Shown here in pieces: positions 1 to 7,500 of a stretch of 64,000 nucleotides of DNA. The notes beneath the pieces are model-generated. The model had not been told where the DNA came from. It searched no databases and worked only from the letters and a program-made list of their open reading frames with translations. The translations under genes and the position numbers were made by a program. Position 1 is the stretch's first letter. Each line of letters begins with the position of its first letter. The stretch is from an uncultured Christensenella sp. (GTDB taxonomy: Bacteria; Bacillota; Clostridia; Christensenellales; Borkfalkiaceae): the NCBI GenBank assembly GCA_910577055.1, contig CAJTKX010000002.1:124001-188000 (forward strand). The letters run 5' to 3'.

Positions 1-487
1 GAAAGAGTCCGTCACTTTTTCGGACGGCGGCGGCATAAAGCAAGCGGCGCTGCAAGCGGAGGAGTTTTTGCATTGCGAAAAGGGCGAAGCCGTGTTGCAA
101 GCTTTGGGTAATTTGATAGTCAGCCTTGTATGCTTTTACACCGATAAAAAAAAGCGTTCGCCCATAGTGGAGATTGTGTTGGAGGATATCGCTAAAAACC
201 TTTCAAACTGTGCCTACGCTTTGGACGATTTTATTAAAAAACTGCCGTTAAATTACGACTATGTAAGGAAGTTGTTCCAAAAAGAAACGGGTGCGACCCC
301 GCGCGCGTATCTTGAAAACGCAAGAATGGAGCTTGCTGCAAGCATACTTTCAAGCGGGGTATCGAACAAGTACAGCCATTACTCCGTTTCGCAAGTTGCC
401 GAAGCGTGCGGCTTTGCCGAGCCGTTGTACTTTTCCCGCGTGTTTAAAAAGCACTTCGGCGTTGCCCCCTCTTTATTCAATCAGTGA
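1..487 (+). CDS. AraC-family transcriptional regulator, C-terminal part (5' end outside window)
   Basis: The frame is open from base 2, so the gene begins upstream of the window and about 160 C-terminal residues are visible. The last ~100 residues form the two helix-turn-helix units of AraC/XylS regulators: a first helix pair around YDYVRKLFQKETG, then the family signature running from VSQVAEACGF to YFSRVFKKHFG. The missing N-terminus would hold the ligand-binding or sensor part. Such regulators often control nearby carbohydrate genes, and a pectin locus starts 390 bp downstream on the other strand, so it is a candidate regulator of that locus. That link is inference from position only. Confidence 0.9.
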   Translation, partial: KESVTFSDGGGIKQAALQAEEFLHCEKGEAVLQALGNLIVSLVCFYTDKKKRSPIVEIVLEDIAKNLSNCAYALDDFIKKLPLNYDYVRKLFQKETGATPRAYLENARMELAASILSSGVSNKYSHYSVSQVAEACGFAEPLYFSRVFKKHFGVAPSLFNQ

Positions 488-587
488 TCCTGCGGCAAGC
501 GACAACCCGACTTTGAAACCTTCTTTAAAGATTATAAACAAGTTAATAAGTCAAGCGAAGTTATAAACATTTTTATATACTGTAAAT

Positions 588-806
588 ATGAATATCGGCG
601 AAGCGCTGAAATATCAGCGGGAAGTAAACGGAATATCACAAAACGCTTTATCGAAAGCCACGGGAATTTCACAACCCAAAATAAGTTATTATGAAAGCAA
701 CAAACATTTACCGCTTATTGACGATTGTATAAGGCTTGCAAACTTTTACGGAATTTCCCTTGATGAACTTGTAGGGCGAGATTTTGTAAACGACAAAAAA
801 GAATAA
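588..806 (+). CDS. Small XRE-family helix-turn-helix protein (72 aa)
   Basis: A stand-alone HTH_3 domain fills almost the whole protein: the recognition region has SQNALSKATGISQPKISYYE, followed by the typical second half (LIDDCIRLANFYGISLDEL). There is no extra sensor domain. No Shine-Dalgarno sequence lies before the ATG, but a TATACT hexamer (576-581) ends six bases before it, so the message may be leaderless. It follows the AraC gene by 100 bp and is closed by a strong hairpin at 823. It is probably a DNA-binding regulator of unknown target. The short length is normal for this class. Confidence 0.85.
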   Translation: MNIGEALKYQREVNGISQNALSKATGISQPKISYYESNKHLPLIDDCIRLANFYGISLDELVGRDFVNDKKE

Positions 807-822
807 ACATAAATGATAGAAA

Positions 823-857
823 ACAGCCCCGCGGCTATAAGCCGCGGGGCTGTTTTA
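823..857. terminator. Bidirectional terminator between XRE gene and GH105 gene
   Basis: A GC-rich stem (CAGCCCCGCGGC paired with GCCGCGGGGCTG, loop of about five bases) is flanked by A-rich sequence on the left and TTTTATTT on the right. It can therefore terminate both the rightward XRE gene and the leftward pectin operon ending at 877. Confidence 0.85.
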
Positions 858-876
858 TTTCGATTAAACGGAACGT

Positions 877-2016
877 TTACCTTTTTAACATTTTTATTTC
901 CGTATAAGCCATTACGAACGGACCCGTACCTTTTGCGTCGTTTTCGACGATAGGCTCGGATATGTAGTATTCGTAAGTGCCGTCGCGTGTGGGGTTGTTT
1001 TCGGGTCCAAGCCCCGCCATAAGGCAGATACCGCCAAGGTTTAATTCTCCGTCGGTTTCGGTAAGGTATTCCCTACAAATGCCGTTGAACACCTTTTCGC
1101 CCACAGCCGCAAAACGTTTATCGACAAACCCGAGGCGCGCGCCCTTCATCATTGCGTAAGCTATCATTGCGCTGCCCGAAGTTTCGACGTAGTTGCCCTC
1201 TCTGCCCATTTGGTCAACGACTTGCCAAAACATATGCTTTTCGGGGTCAATGTATTGCTCTAACCCCTCTATCGTCTTTCTGAAAATGGTAATAAGCTCC
1301 GTCTTTAAATTGGGACGGGATAAGTCGAAATAGCTTATTGCGTCCACAAGCCCTACGGTGTACCAACCTACCGAGCGCAACCAAAAGCTTTTGGAAAGCC
1401 CCGTTTCGGGGTCAGCCCAAAACGCTTCCTTGGACGTATCCCAACCGTGATAGTAAAGCTTTTTGTCGGCATCGTACATATTGTGCCAAACGTTTCTGAA
1501 CTGCTTTACGATATCACCGTAGTTTCTGCCGCGGTTGAATGTGGTTTCGTAACGGGTGTAGAATACTTGCGCCATATAAAGCCCGTCAAGCCAAACTTGG
1601 TTGGGGTATATTTTTTTATGCCAAAAGTTACCCGTTTCGGTGCGAGGTTGGCTTTGAAGTTGGCTGTATAAAAGGTTTATTGCCCTTTTGTATTTAAGTT
1701 TGCCCGTTTCCTTGTATAAATCGAACAAAACGCGACCCTCGTTTATGTTGTCTACGTTGTAAGTCGAAAGGTCGTAGCCGCGGATTGTGCCGTCGTCGAA
1801 AACGTAATAGTCCACGAAATTATCGATAAAGTTAAGATATTTTTTGTTGCTCGTAAGCTTGTAAATGGTGTACAGCGACGTCATCATACAGCCGTCGATA
1901 TAATTCCAAGCCGGCTCTTTGCCCTTACGGATATTCTCTATATTCCAAATAGGCGCGTCGGGGGTGGTTTCGTCTATAAGACGGTCTATATATCTGTCAA
2001 TTACCGAATAATCCAT
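877..2016 (-). CDS. GH105 unsaturated rhamnogalacturonyl/galacturonyl hydrolase (YteR/RhiN-like)
   Basis: At 379 residues this has the full length of GH105 alpha6/alpha6-barrel enzymes, which remove the 4,5-unsaturated uronic acid from the non-reducing end of pectin-lyase oligomers. The signature WLDGLYM is at residues 142-148, and Asp144 corresponds to the catalytic Asp143 known for YteR. Other family blocks are WNYIDGCMM near residue 37 and the GWYTVGLVD and SGSAM segments later. There is no signal peptide, so it acts in the cytoplasm. Start ATG follows an AGGAGA site by five bases. It is the last gene of the transporter operon, 8 bp after GH28. Its product, 5-keto-4-deoxyuronate, is the substrate of KduI, encoded about 20 kb away. 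Confidence 0.93.
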   Translation of the reverse strand: MDYSVIDRYIDRLIDETTPDAPIWNIENIRKGKEPAWNYIDGCMMTSLYTIYKLTSNKKYLNFIDNFVDYYVFDDGTIRGYDLSTYNVDNINEGRVLFDLYKETGKLKYKRAINLLYSQLQSQPRTETGNFWHKKIYPNQVWLDGLYMAQVFYTRYETTFNRGRNYGDIVKQFRNVWHNMYDADKKLYYHGWDTSKEAFWADPETGLSKSFWLRSVGWYTVGLVDAISYFDLSRPNLKTELITIFRKTIEGLEQYIDPEKHMFWQVVDQMGREGNYVETSGSAMIAYAMMKGARLGFVDKRFAAVGEKVFNGICREYLTETDGELNLGGICLMAGLGPENNPTRDGTYEYYISEPIVENDAKGTGPFVMAYTEIKMLKR

Positions 2017-2024
2017 AATTTCTC

Positions 2025-3557
2025 CTATTCTTCAACTACGCTGCCGCAGTTCTTTTTTATGATTTTTTCGCCTCGAACGCCCTCGAAAGCGACGTTTTTC
2101 AGCACTAAATTTTCTACGTTATCGACGTACAACCCTTCTTTACAGTATTCGCGCACGTTTTCAAGCATAGCGGGCAAGAAAGGTTTTGCGTCTGCTTTGA
2201 AAGAAAAGCTGACGTTTTCGATGCGAATCTCCTTAATGGGCTGTTCTACAAGACCGTCAAAATAACCCGCCATACACTCGCAATCGACGCACTCGATATC
2301 CTTGAAAACGAATTTGCCGAGGTAGGGCGTGCCGTCGTCCACGGGTTTTTTCTCACGCGACCAAACGTACTCGGTGTGCCCGTCGGGGTCGCAGAAATAG
2401 TACATATTTATTACAAGGGGCGTTATTACGTTTTCCATTTTTATATTCTCGAAAACTACGCCGTCGATAATCCCGTCCTTACCGCGCCCGCGCCTTGTCT
2501 TGATTCTCAGCCCTCTGTCGGTGTGCTTGAACACGCACTGACTGACGGAAAGATTTCTTACGCCGCCGCTCATTTCACTGCCAAGCACGATTGCGCCGTG
2601 ACCGTTTTCGAACAAGTTGTTGCGGAGCGTGTGGTTGCTTGCGGGGGTTTTATAGGTTTTGCCCATATAGAGCTTGCCCGATTTAATAGCGCAACAATCG
2701 TCGCCTACGCTGAACTTACAGCCGACAATATCGACCTTGTCGCAGCTTTCGGGGTCAAGCCCGTCGGTGTTGGGACCGGTGTAGGGATTTTGAATTTTCA
2801 AATCGTAAAATTTAAGGTTTTTGGAAAAGAAGGGGTGCAAATTCCAACTTGCGCTGTTACAGCAAGCCACTCCGTGGAAAACCACGTTTTTACACCTATT
2901 TAGGAACACGAGACGGGGACGCGCGACTTTTCTGCCCTTGGGGGTTGCCCACCAAGTGGAATTATCCGCGTTGCCGTTTATGGTGCCCTCGCCTACGACT
3001 TTGATATTTTTTGCGCCGTAAGCCGACACGAAAGATTGGTGACAGTCGAAAGGCTCTCCCTCCCAACTTGCAAAAATTTCTTCTTTGCCGCCTTTATAAG
3101 TGCTGGCGGGGATATAGGGGTAGCTTTCTTCGCGAACGTCGCCAAGCAAGGTTGCGCCTTTTTGTAATTCGAAGGTAATATCGCTTTTTAAAACTATGGG
3201 ACGGACAAGATATTCGCCCTCGGTGAGGACTACTCTGCCGCCCGCCGGACAACTGTCTATTGCCATTTGAACGAAATAGGTATCGTCGGACTTGCCGTCC
3301 GCCTTAGCGCCGAGCGACTTTACGTCGATAACCGCGCTGTCGGCGCAAGTAGTAAATTTTAACGAGCTTTTGCCTACCTTTACGGTGTATTGTGTCTGCG
3401 GTGTAAGATTGAACAGCGAAAACACGTTGGTTACACGCTCTTCTCCCGTTTTTACGCCGTTAAGGTACACCGTGTAGGGCTTGGGGGAATAGTACGGGTT
3501 TTTGTTGACCAATTCGAAACAAGCCGAGGTGCCGGATACGAATAACTTTTTAAACAT
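2025..3557 (-). CDS. GH28 polygalacturonase / exo-galacturonidase-type enzyme
   Basis: This 510-residue protein has all the diagnostic GH28 right-handed beta-helix motifs in order: NTDGLD at 263-268, GDDC at 285-288 (the two catalytic Asp region), GHG at 319-321 and RIKT at 351-354. The first ~75 residues resemble the short beta-sandwich (fibronectin III-like, ...LTPQTQYTVKVG) often found ahead of GH28 in gut bacteria. No signal peptide is visible, which suggests cytosolic hydrolysis of imported oligogalacturonides. It starts inside the end of the upstream membrane-protein gene (8 bp overlap), with AAGGAG nine bases ahead, so translation may be coupled. Endo- versus exo-action cannot be told from sequence. 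Confidence 0.93.
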   Translation of the reverse strand: MFKKLFVSGTSACFELVNKNPYYSPKPYTVYLNGVKTGEERVTNVFSLFNLTPQTQYTVKVGKSSLKFTTCADSAVIDVKSLGAKADGKSDDTYFVQMAIDSCPAGGRVVLTEGEYLVRPIVLKSDITFELQKGATLLGDVREESYPYIPASTYKGGKEEIFASWEGEPFDCHQSFVSAYGAKNIKVVGEGTINGNADNSTWWATPKGRKVARPRLVFLNRCKNVVFHGVACCNSASWNLHPFFSKNLKFYDLKIQNPYTGPNTDGLDPESCDKVDIVGCKFSVGDDCCAIKSGKLYMGKTYKTPASNHTLRNNLFENGHGAIVLGSEMSGGVRNLSVSQCVFKHTDRGLRIKTRRGRGKDGIIDGVVFENIKMENVITPLVINMYYFCDPDGHTEYVWSREKKPVDDGTPYLGKFVFKDIECVDCECMAGYFDGLVEQPIKEIRIENVSFSFKADAKPFLPAMLENVREYCKEGLYVDNVENLVLKNVAFEGVRGEKIIKKNCGSVVEE

Positions 3558-4269
3558 TTGCGGCTTTCTCCTTTGCCGATTTTTTTACGAGGTGAACGAT
3601 TAAATCTTTAACGCCGATAAAAATCATATCCGCGATTACGCAAAACGTGCCGAATAAAAGCGGCTCTACGCCGACGGCAATCACGCTTTCGGTGCCTTTG
3701 ATTAGGTTGATTAACTCGTTAAGCCCGAAATAGAAACCGAAATAGACGACGAGCATAACGACGAGGTAATACAAAATGTTGGTGAAAAAAGTCCAATAGG
3801 CTTTGAAAGGAAACGGAAACATCATATATGGGTTGTATTCCCTATCGCTCGTTTCCATAAATCTGAATACGGGGTTGACGAAAACTTCTACCACAAGCCC
3901 CAAAACGATGCCCGTAAGCACTATTGCGTCAAGCGGGTCGCCGTTCATAAAGCTTGCTATGCCGAACATTACAAAGTAGCAAGTCAGCCCCGCAAACCAC
4001 CACTTTATGAAAATAGCTTTTACCCAAACGGGAATTTTACCCAAAAAGTCGGTTTTATAGGGGTCAAACTCTTTCTTTTTGCCGCTGCGGGTGTAGTTTT
4101 TGGGGTCGTCTACGCCGGTGCAGTCGGAAATGAACATAGTAAGGTCGTTCGAGTCCGTTGCGGGAGTTTCGTCTTTAAGCGCCGCAACAAGCTCGTCCAC
4201 CTTATCTACCTTTAAGTCGTAGTAGTTCTCGATGGTTGTTTCTTTGATAGGTTGTTTCTTTTTTGCCAT
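3550..4269 (-). CDS. Membrane protein of the pectin transporter operon, unknown function (239 aa)
   Basis: I do not recognise a named family. After a charged, cytosol-like N-terminus of about 90 residues come four predicted hydrophobic segments: AIFIKWWFAGLTCYF, a valine/isoleucine-rich pair around AIVLTGIVLGLVVEVFV, ILYYLVVMLVVYFG, and the PLLFGTFCVIADMIF stretch, then a lysine-rich tail. The ATG at 4269 is chosen over an in-frame TTG ten codons upstream. It lies between another unknown membrane gene and GH28 and overlaps GH28 by 8 bp. Four similar-sized membrane proteins in the same operon suggest an accessory role in transporter assembly or sensing, but this is conjecture. Confidence 0.8.
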   Translation of the reverse strand: MAKKKQPIKETTIENYYDLKVDKVDELVAALKDETPATDSNDLTMFISDCTGVDDPKNYTRSGKKKEFDPYKTDFLGKIPVWVKAIFIKWWFAGLTCYFVMFGIASFMNGDPLDAIVLTGIVLGLVVEVFVNPVFRFMETSDREYNPYMMFPFPFKAYWTFFTNILYYLVVMLVVYFGFYFGLNELINLIKGTESVIAVGVEPLLFGTFCVIADMIFIGVKDLIVHLVKKSAKEKAANV

Positions 4270-4288
4270 ATTAACTTCTTTTGGAAAA

Positions 4289-4317
4289 ATAACCGACAAA
4301 AAAGCTTTGCCGGTTAT
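4289..4317 (-). terminator. Intra-operon stem-loop with T-run (possible attenuator)
   Basis: On the minus strand ATAACCG (4317-4311) pairs with CGGTTAT (4295-4289) and is followed directly by TTTTCC. The stem is only 7 bp, so it could be a partial terminator that reduces expression of the distal unknown-membrane, GH28 and GH105 genes. Confidence 0.45.
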
Positions 4318-4337
4318 CCGATGAATTTATTTTTTTA

Positions 4338-5042
4338 TCAGTCTTCTTGAATATCGATTGCACCGTGCATATTTTCAGAAGCGGATTCAAGCTCTACCTT
4401 GGTGTTGATTTTGTTGATAAGCTTAGCGTATACGGGCAACAGTGCAAACATGACGGCGCTTACGCCCAAAAGCACAACGTGCACTATTATGTAGGTCTGT
4501 CCGATATTAACTTTGGCTATGGTTTCAACCGCGCCTTGCAATTTAGGCAAGTTGAGAATATCGGTCATTTGAACATAGTAAACGATATCGCAAGCAATCA
4601 TAGCGCCAATCATTAAAAATACGAGCACTATGAAGAATATATTGGGCTTTTTGCGCTTGGGGAAGGAGTTTAAGAAGCTTACCAAAACCAAAAGCGACAA
4701 CAACGTAGTAACGAAAATACAGATACCTATTGTTGTTTCAACGCCTTCTTGCGAGTATACCTCGTAAACAGCTTGCGAGATTTTAAAGAGGGCAAGCATA
4801 AAGTAAACCGTAGTTACTGCCAAAAACAACAGCGTGATGTTTTGCGGCTTGCGTTTTAAAGCAACTATTTTTTTACGGAACCACTCTTTAACGTCACCCT
4901 TGGCACTTTTGCCCTTAGGCGGGGTGGGCTGCTTAACCGCGGCTTCCGCGGGCAAGTCAACCGCTTCGCTTGCTACGGGCTGTTCTTCCATGGGCTGCTC
5001 CGCGATATTTTCGGGCTTTAAAACGTTTTCGTTTTCTGCCAT
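4338..5042 (-). CDS. Membrane protein of the pectin transporter operon, unknown function (234 aa)
   Basis: No recognised family. The first ~60 residues are acidic and proline/alanine-rich (repeats of EQP/EAA type), then a basic stretch, then four hydrophobic segments: ITLLFLAVTTVYFML, IGICIFVTTLLSLLVLVSF, IFFIVLVFLMIGAMIACDI and IIVHVVLLGVSAVMFALLP. The C-terminus is acidic. The ATG at 5042 is preferred to an in-frame TTG two codons upstream because AGGAGG sits eight bases before it. It lies immediately downstream of the ABC ATPase gene. It resembles its neighbours at 6128 and 6784 in size and topology but has no obvious sequence identity to them by eye. Confidence 0.8.
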   Translation of the reverse strand: MAENENVLKPENIAEQPMEEQPVASEAVDLPAEAAVKQPTPPKGKSAKGDVKEWFRKKIVALKRKPQNITLLFLAVTTVYFMLALFKISQAVYEVYSQEGVETTIGICIFVTTLLSLLVLVSFLNSFPKRKKPNIFFIVLVFLMIGAMIACDIVYYVQMTDILNLPKLQGAVETIAKVNIGQTYIIVHVVLLGVSAVMFALLPVYAKLINKINTKVELESASENMHGAIDIQED

Positions 5043-5055
5043 CTTCAATCCCTCC

Positions 5056-6135
5056 TTATCTTATCGCCTTGCCCGGCGTATCGCCTTCGGGCTTCTCGAA
5101 GAAGTGAGTCATTTCGGGGTCGAAACCTATATTAATTTCGTCACCCTCCACATAGTTGCACCACTCGGCGAATTTGCAGACGACAATTTTCGTGCCGCCG
5201 ATTTTGCCGTGAACGAGGGTATTCATACCCAAATTCTCGTTATTGGTAATATTAAGCTTAACGGGACCTTCCCTTACTATATTTTCGGGACGGACGCCGA
5301 GAACGACTTCCTTGCCCTCGTAATCCTTTAACGTTTCCTTCTGCTTCGCGTTCAAAGGATAATTGAAAAGGTCGCATACGAACTGCCCGTTTTTAATCAA
5401 GCCTTCGAACATATTCATGGGGGGAAGCCCTATGAACGTAGCAACGAAGGTATTTGCGGGTTTTTCGTAAAGGTCTATAGGCTTGCCTATTTGCTGAACG
5501 TGACCCATAGACATACAAACTATTCTGTCCGCCAAAGTCAAAGCTTCGGTTTGGTCGTGGGTAACGTACATCATAGTAGCGTTAAGCTTTTTGTGCAAAA
5601 GAAGTATCTCCCTTCTCATCGAGCCGCGAAGCTTAGCGTCGAGGTTGGATAACGGCTCGTCAAAGAGGAAAACTTTGGGGTTACGTACGATTGCACGACC
5701 CATAGCCACACGTTGACGTTGACCGCCCGAAAGCTGTTTGGGCTTTTTGTTGAGCTGAGATTTCAAATCGAGAATTTCAGCCGCAGCCATAACTTTTCTG
5801 TGAATTACCTCTTTATTCTCCTTGCGGAGCGTTAACGAGAAAGCCATATTCTCGTAAATAGTCATATGACCGTACAGCGCGTAGTTTTGGAAAACCATCG
5901 CTATATCTCTGTCCTTAGGGGGCAGACGGGTACAGTCCTTGCCGTCAATTACGAGTTTACCGTTAGTGATATCTTCAAGTCCCGCAACCATTCTGAGCGT
6001 TGTGGACTTGCCGCAACCCGATGGCCCGACGAGGACGATAAATTCGCCGTCGGCTACGTCAAGGTTGAAGTCGTAAACCGCTTGCACGCCGCCGTAATAA
6101 ATTTTGTCAATGTGTTGCAAATTTACTTCAGGCAT
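5056..6135 (-). CDS. Sugar ABC transporter ATP-binding protein (MsmX/UgpC/MalK type)
   Basis: This is a 359-residue CUT1-class ATPase that powers sugar import. Walker A GPSGCGKST is at residues 37-45, the Q-loop VFQNYALYGH follows, the signature LSGGQRQR lies near residue 134, and Walker B VFLFDEPLSNLDAKLR and the switch VTHDQTEA come after. The C-terminal ~120 residues form the regulatory OB-fold of MalK-like proteins (VLGVRPENI). It sits between two unknown membrane genes and overlaps the upstream one by 8 bp. The two permeases encoded at 10.2-12.2 kb are the natural partners, although such ATPases often serve several transporters. Confidence 0.93.
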   Translation of the reverse strand: MPEVNLQHIDKIYYGGVQAVYDFNLDVADGEFIVLVGPSGCGKSTTLRMVAGLEDITNGKLVIDGKDCTRLPPKDRDIAMVFQNYALYGHMTIYENMAFSLTLRKENKEVIHRKVMAAAEILDLKSQLNKKPKQLSGGQRQRVAMGRAIVRNPKVFLFDEPLSNLDAKLRGSMRREILLLHKKLNATMMYVTHDQTEALTLADRIVCMSMGHVQQIGKPIDLYEKPANTFVATFIGLPPMNMFEGLIKNGQFVCDLFNYPLNAKQKETLKDYEGKEVVLGVRPENIVREGPVKLNITNNENLGMNTLVHGKIGGTKIVVCKFAEWCNYVEGDEINIGFDPEMTHFFEKPEGDTPGKAIR

Positions 6136-6787
6136 TTACTTCACCCCCCGCGTTTTCTTCCTTTTTGAGTTCGCATTCCAAATCGACTTCGCCGTTTAAA
6201 ACTTTTTTGTTGAAATTTTCAACCGCTAAGCTGCGGAAGAAACCGATTAAGCTTGACGCGATAATAAGCGCGCCCGACGCCGCAAGGCAAACGGTCATTG
6301 CCGTAAACGTGCCGGAAGTAATTATCGTGACTTCCGCGCCGGCGGAGTTAACGAACGTATGCGTTATACCGCTTAAAGGTAACCAGAAAATTCTTGCAAT
6401 TTGCAAAACTCCGATTATCAGTTGCAGAGGGAACATCTTACGGTTGTAGTTTTTGACTTGCTCCGACATCAAGAACGTCAAAAGAAGGAAAAACAAATTG
6501 TAGATAACGTCGAAAGCGATTTCCCAAGTATAGTAAAATCTTTCGTTTTTAACCTGTGCGTAGAGAATTAAGAAATATAGGCAACCGAACGCAAGCCCCA
6601 AAAGTGCAAGATTTGCGGCAAGCTTATTTTTTCTATAACGCATTATATCGTGCTGAATGACGGGGTTTTTTACCGGCTTAACTTTGTTAGGCTCGGGCAG
6701 CTTACCTCCGTCGTTTAGCGTTTCAACCGTTTCGGGCGAGTTTTCTTGCAAATTTTCGATTACTTCGGATTTGATTTCTTGGGTCAT
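6128..6787 (-). CDS. Membrane protein of the pectin transporter operon, unknown function (219 aa)
   Basis: Not recognised. A polar ~55-residue N-terminus is followed by four hydrophobic segments (LAANLALLGLAFGCLYFLI, WEIAFDVIYNLFFLLLTFLM, a central LQLIIGVLQIARIFWLPL, and GTFTAMTVCLAASGALIIASSLIGFF), and then a cytosolic acidic tail ending in KKEENAGG. A GGAGG site lies eight bases before the ATG. It overlaps the upstream gene by 4 bp (ATGA type) and the ATPase gene downstream by 8 bp, so it is tightly built into the operon. Confidence 0.8.
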   Translation of the reverse strand: MTQEIKSEVIENLQENSPETVETLNDGGKLPEPNKVKPVKNPVIQHDIMRYRKNKLAANLALLGLAFGCLYFLILYAQVKNERFYYTWEIAFDVIYNLFFLLLTFLMSEQVKNYNRKMFPLQLIIGVLQIARIFWLPLSGITHTFVNSAGAEVTIITSGTFTAMTVCLAASGALIIASSLIGFFRSLAVENFNKKVLNGEVDLECELKKEENAGGEVNA

Positions 6788-7407
6788 ACCGTTTCACCTC
6801 CGGTCAATTCGCCGTTTAAAAGAAGCTTCTTTTCGCCTTTCATCAGCATTATCTTCCAAACTAAATTTAAAATGAGTAAAACAGACGCCACTATTATCAA
6901 CAAATATACGGCAAAACCGAGGTCAAACCAAGCGGTAGAGTCGTTATAATGACGAGTTAAAAGAGGGTCGTTATCGTATAAACGTTTCCAAGCGTCGAAG
7001 TCCACTTTAAGGAATTCGCCTCTCCATGACGCGTTCATAATTAAAAGGATAAGCGCCATAATTATATTTCCGCCCGCACACAAACCGGTTGCAACGTAGT
7101 TGGATATATAATATTTTCTGCGCTTATGGCAAGCTGTTATGTACAAAACAACCGCAAGCAACACCATTACTATTCCGCAATACATCATCATCGTGTTAAA
7201 AGGCTGAATATCGTCGTATAAAAGCGCGTCATTATAACCGTTTCTCGCAAAAAATTTTGAAACCCTATTTACGCCGACTTGGTTAATGGTGTAACCCAAT
7301 TCGGAAAGCGCGCCCGACATATAGCAGAAAGCGTACAAAAGTGCAATTGCGCCGACGATAAGCATCACAAGACACATCCACTTTTGGAATTTCATTTGAG
7401 CCTTCAT
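6784..7407 (-). CDS. Membrane protein of the pectin transporter operon, unknown function (207 aa)
   Basis: Not recognised. Four hydrophobic segments are visible: WMCLVMLIVGAIALLYAFCYM near the N-terminus, TMMMYCGIVMVLLAVVLYIT, YVATGLCAGGNIIMALILLIM and LGFAVYLLIIVASVLLILNLVW. The ~50-residue stretch after the first segment carries YTINQVGVNRVSKFFARNGYND and is predicted extracellular. The start has GGGGAG about eight bases ahead. It is the first gene after the binding-protein gene and its hairpin. The shared four-helix plan of this protein and the proteins encoded at 6128, 4338 and 3550 suggests an ancient related set, which sequence profiles could test. Confidence 0.8.
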   Translation of the reverse strand: MKAQMKFQKWMCLVMLIVGAIALLYAFCYMSGALSELGYTINQVGVNRVSKFFARNGYNDALLYDDIQPFNTMMMYCGIVMVLLAVVLYITACHKRRKYYISNYVATGLCAGGNIIMALILLIMNASWRGEFLKVDFDAWKRLYDNDPLLTRHYNDSTAWFDLGFAVYLLIIVASVLLILNLVWKIMLMKGEKKLLLNGELTGGETV

Positions 7408-7432
7408 ATCTCATTCTCCCCGAAAGTTATTT

Positions 7433-7464
7433 AAAGCGCCCGAACCCGACGGCGCGGGCGCTTT
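7433..7464 (-). terminator. Stem-loop after the binding-protein gene
   Basis: AAAGCGCCCG pairs with CGGGCGCTTT across a 12-base loop, 36 bases after the stop codon of the binding-protein gene. Few T residues follow, so I read it as an mRNA-stabilising or partially terminating hairpin. This would keep the binding protein more abundant than the downstream membrane and enzyme genes. Confidence 0.65.
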
Positions 7465-7500
7465 TATAACTTTTAAACTGTTTGATTGTTGATTTTTAAA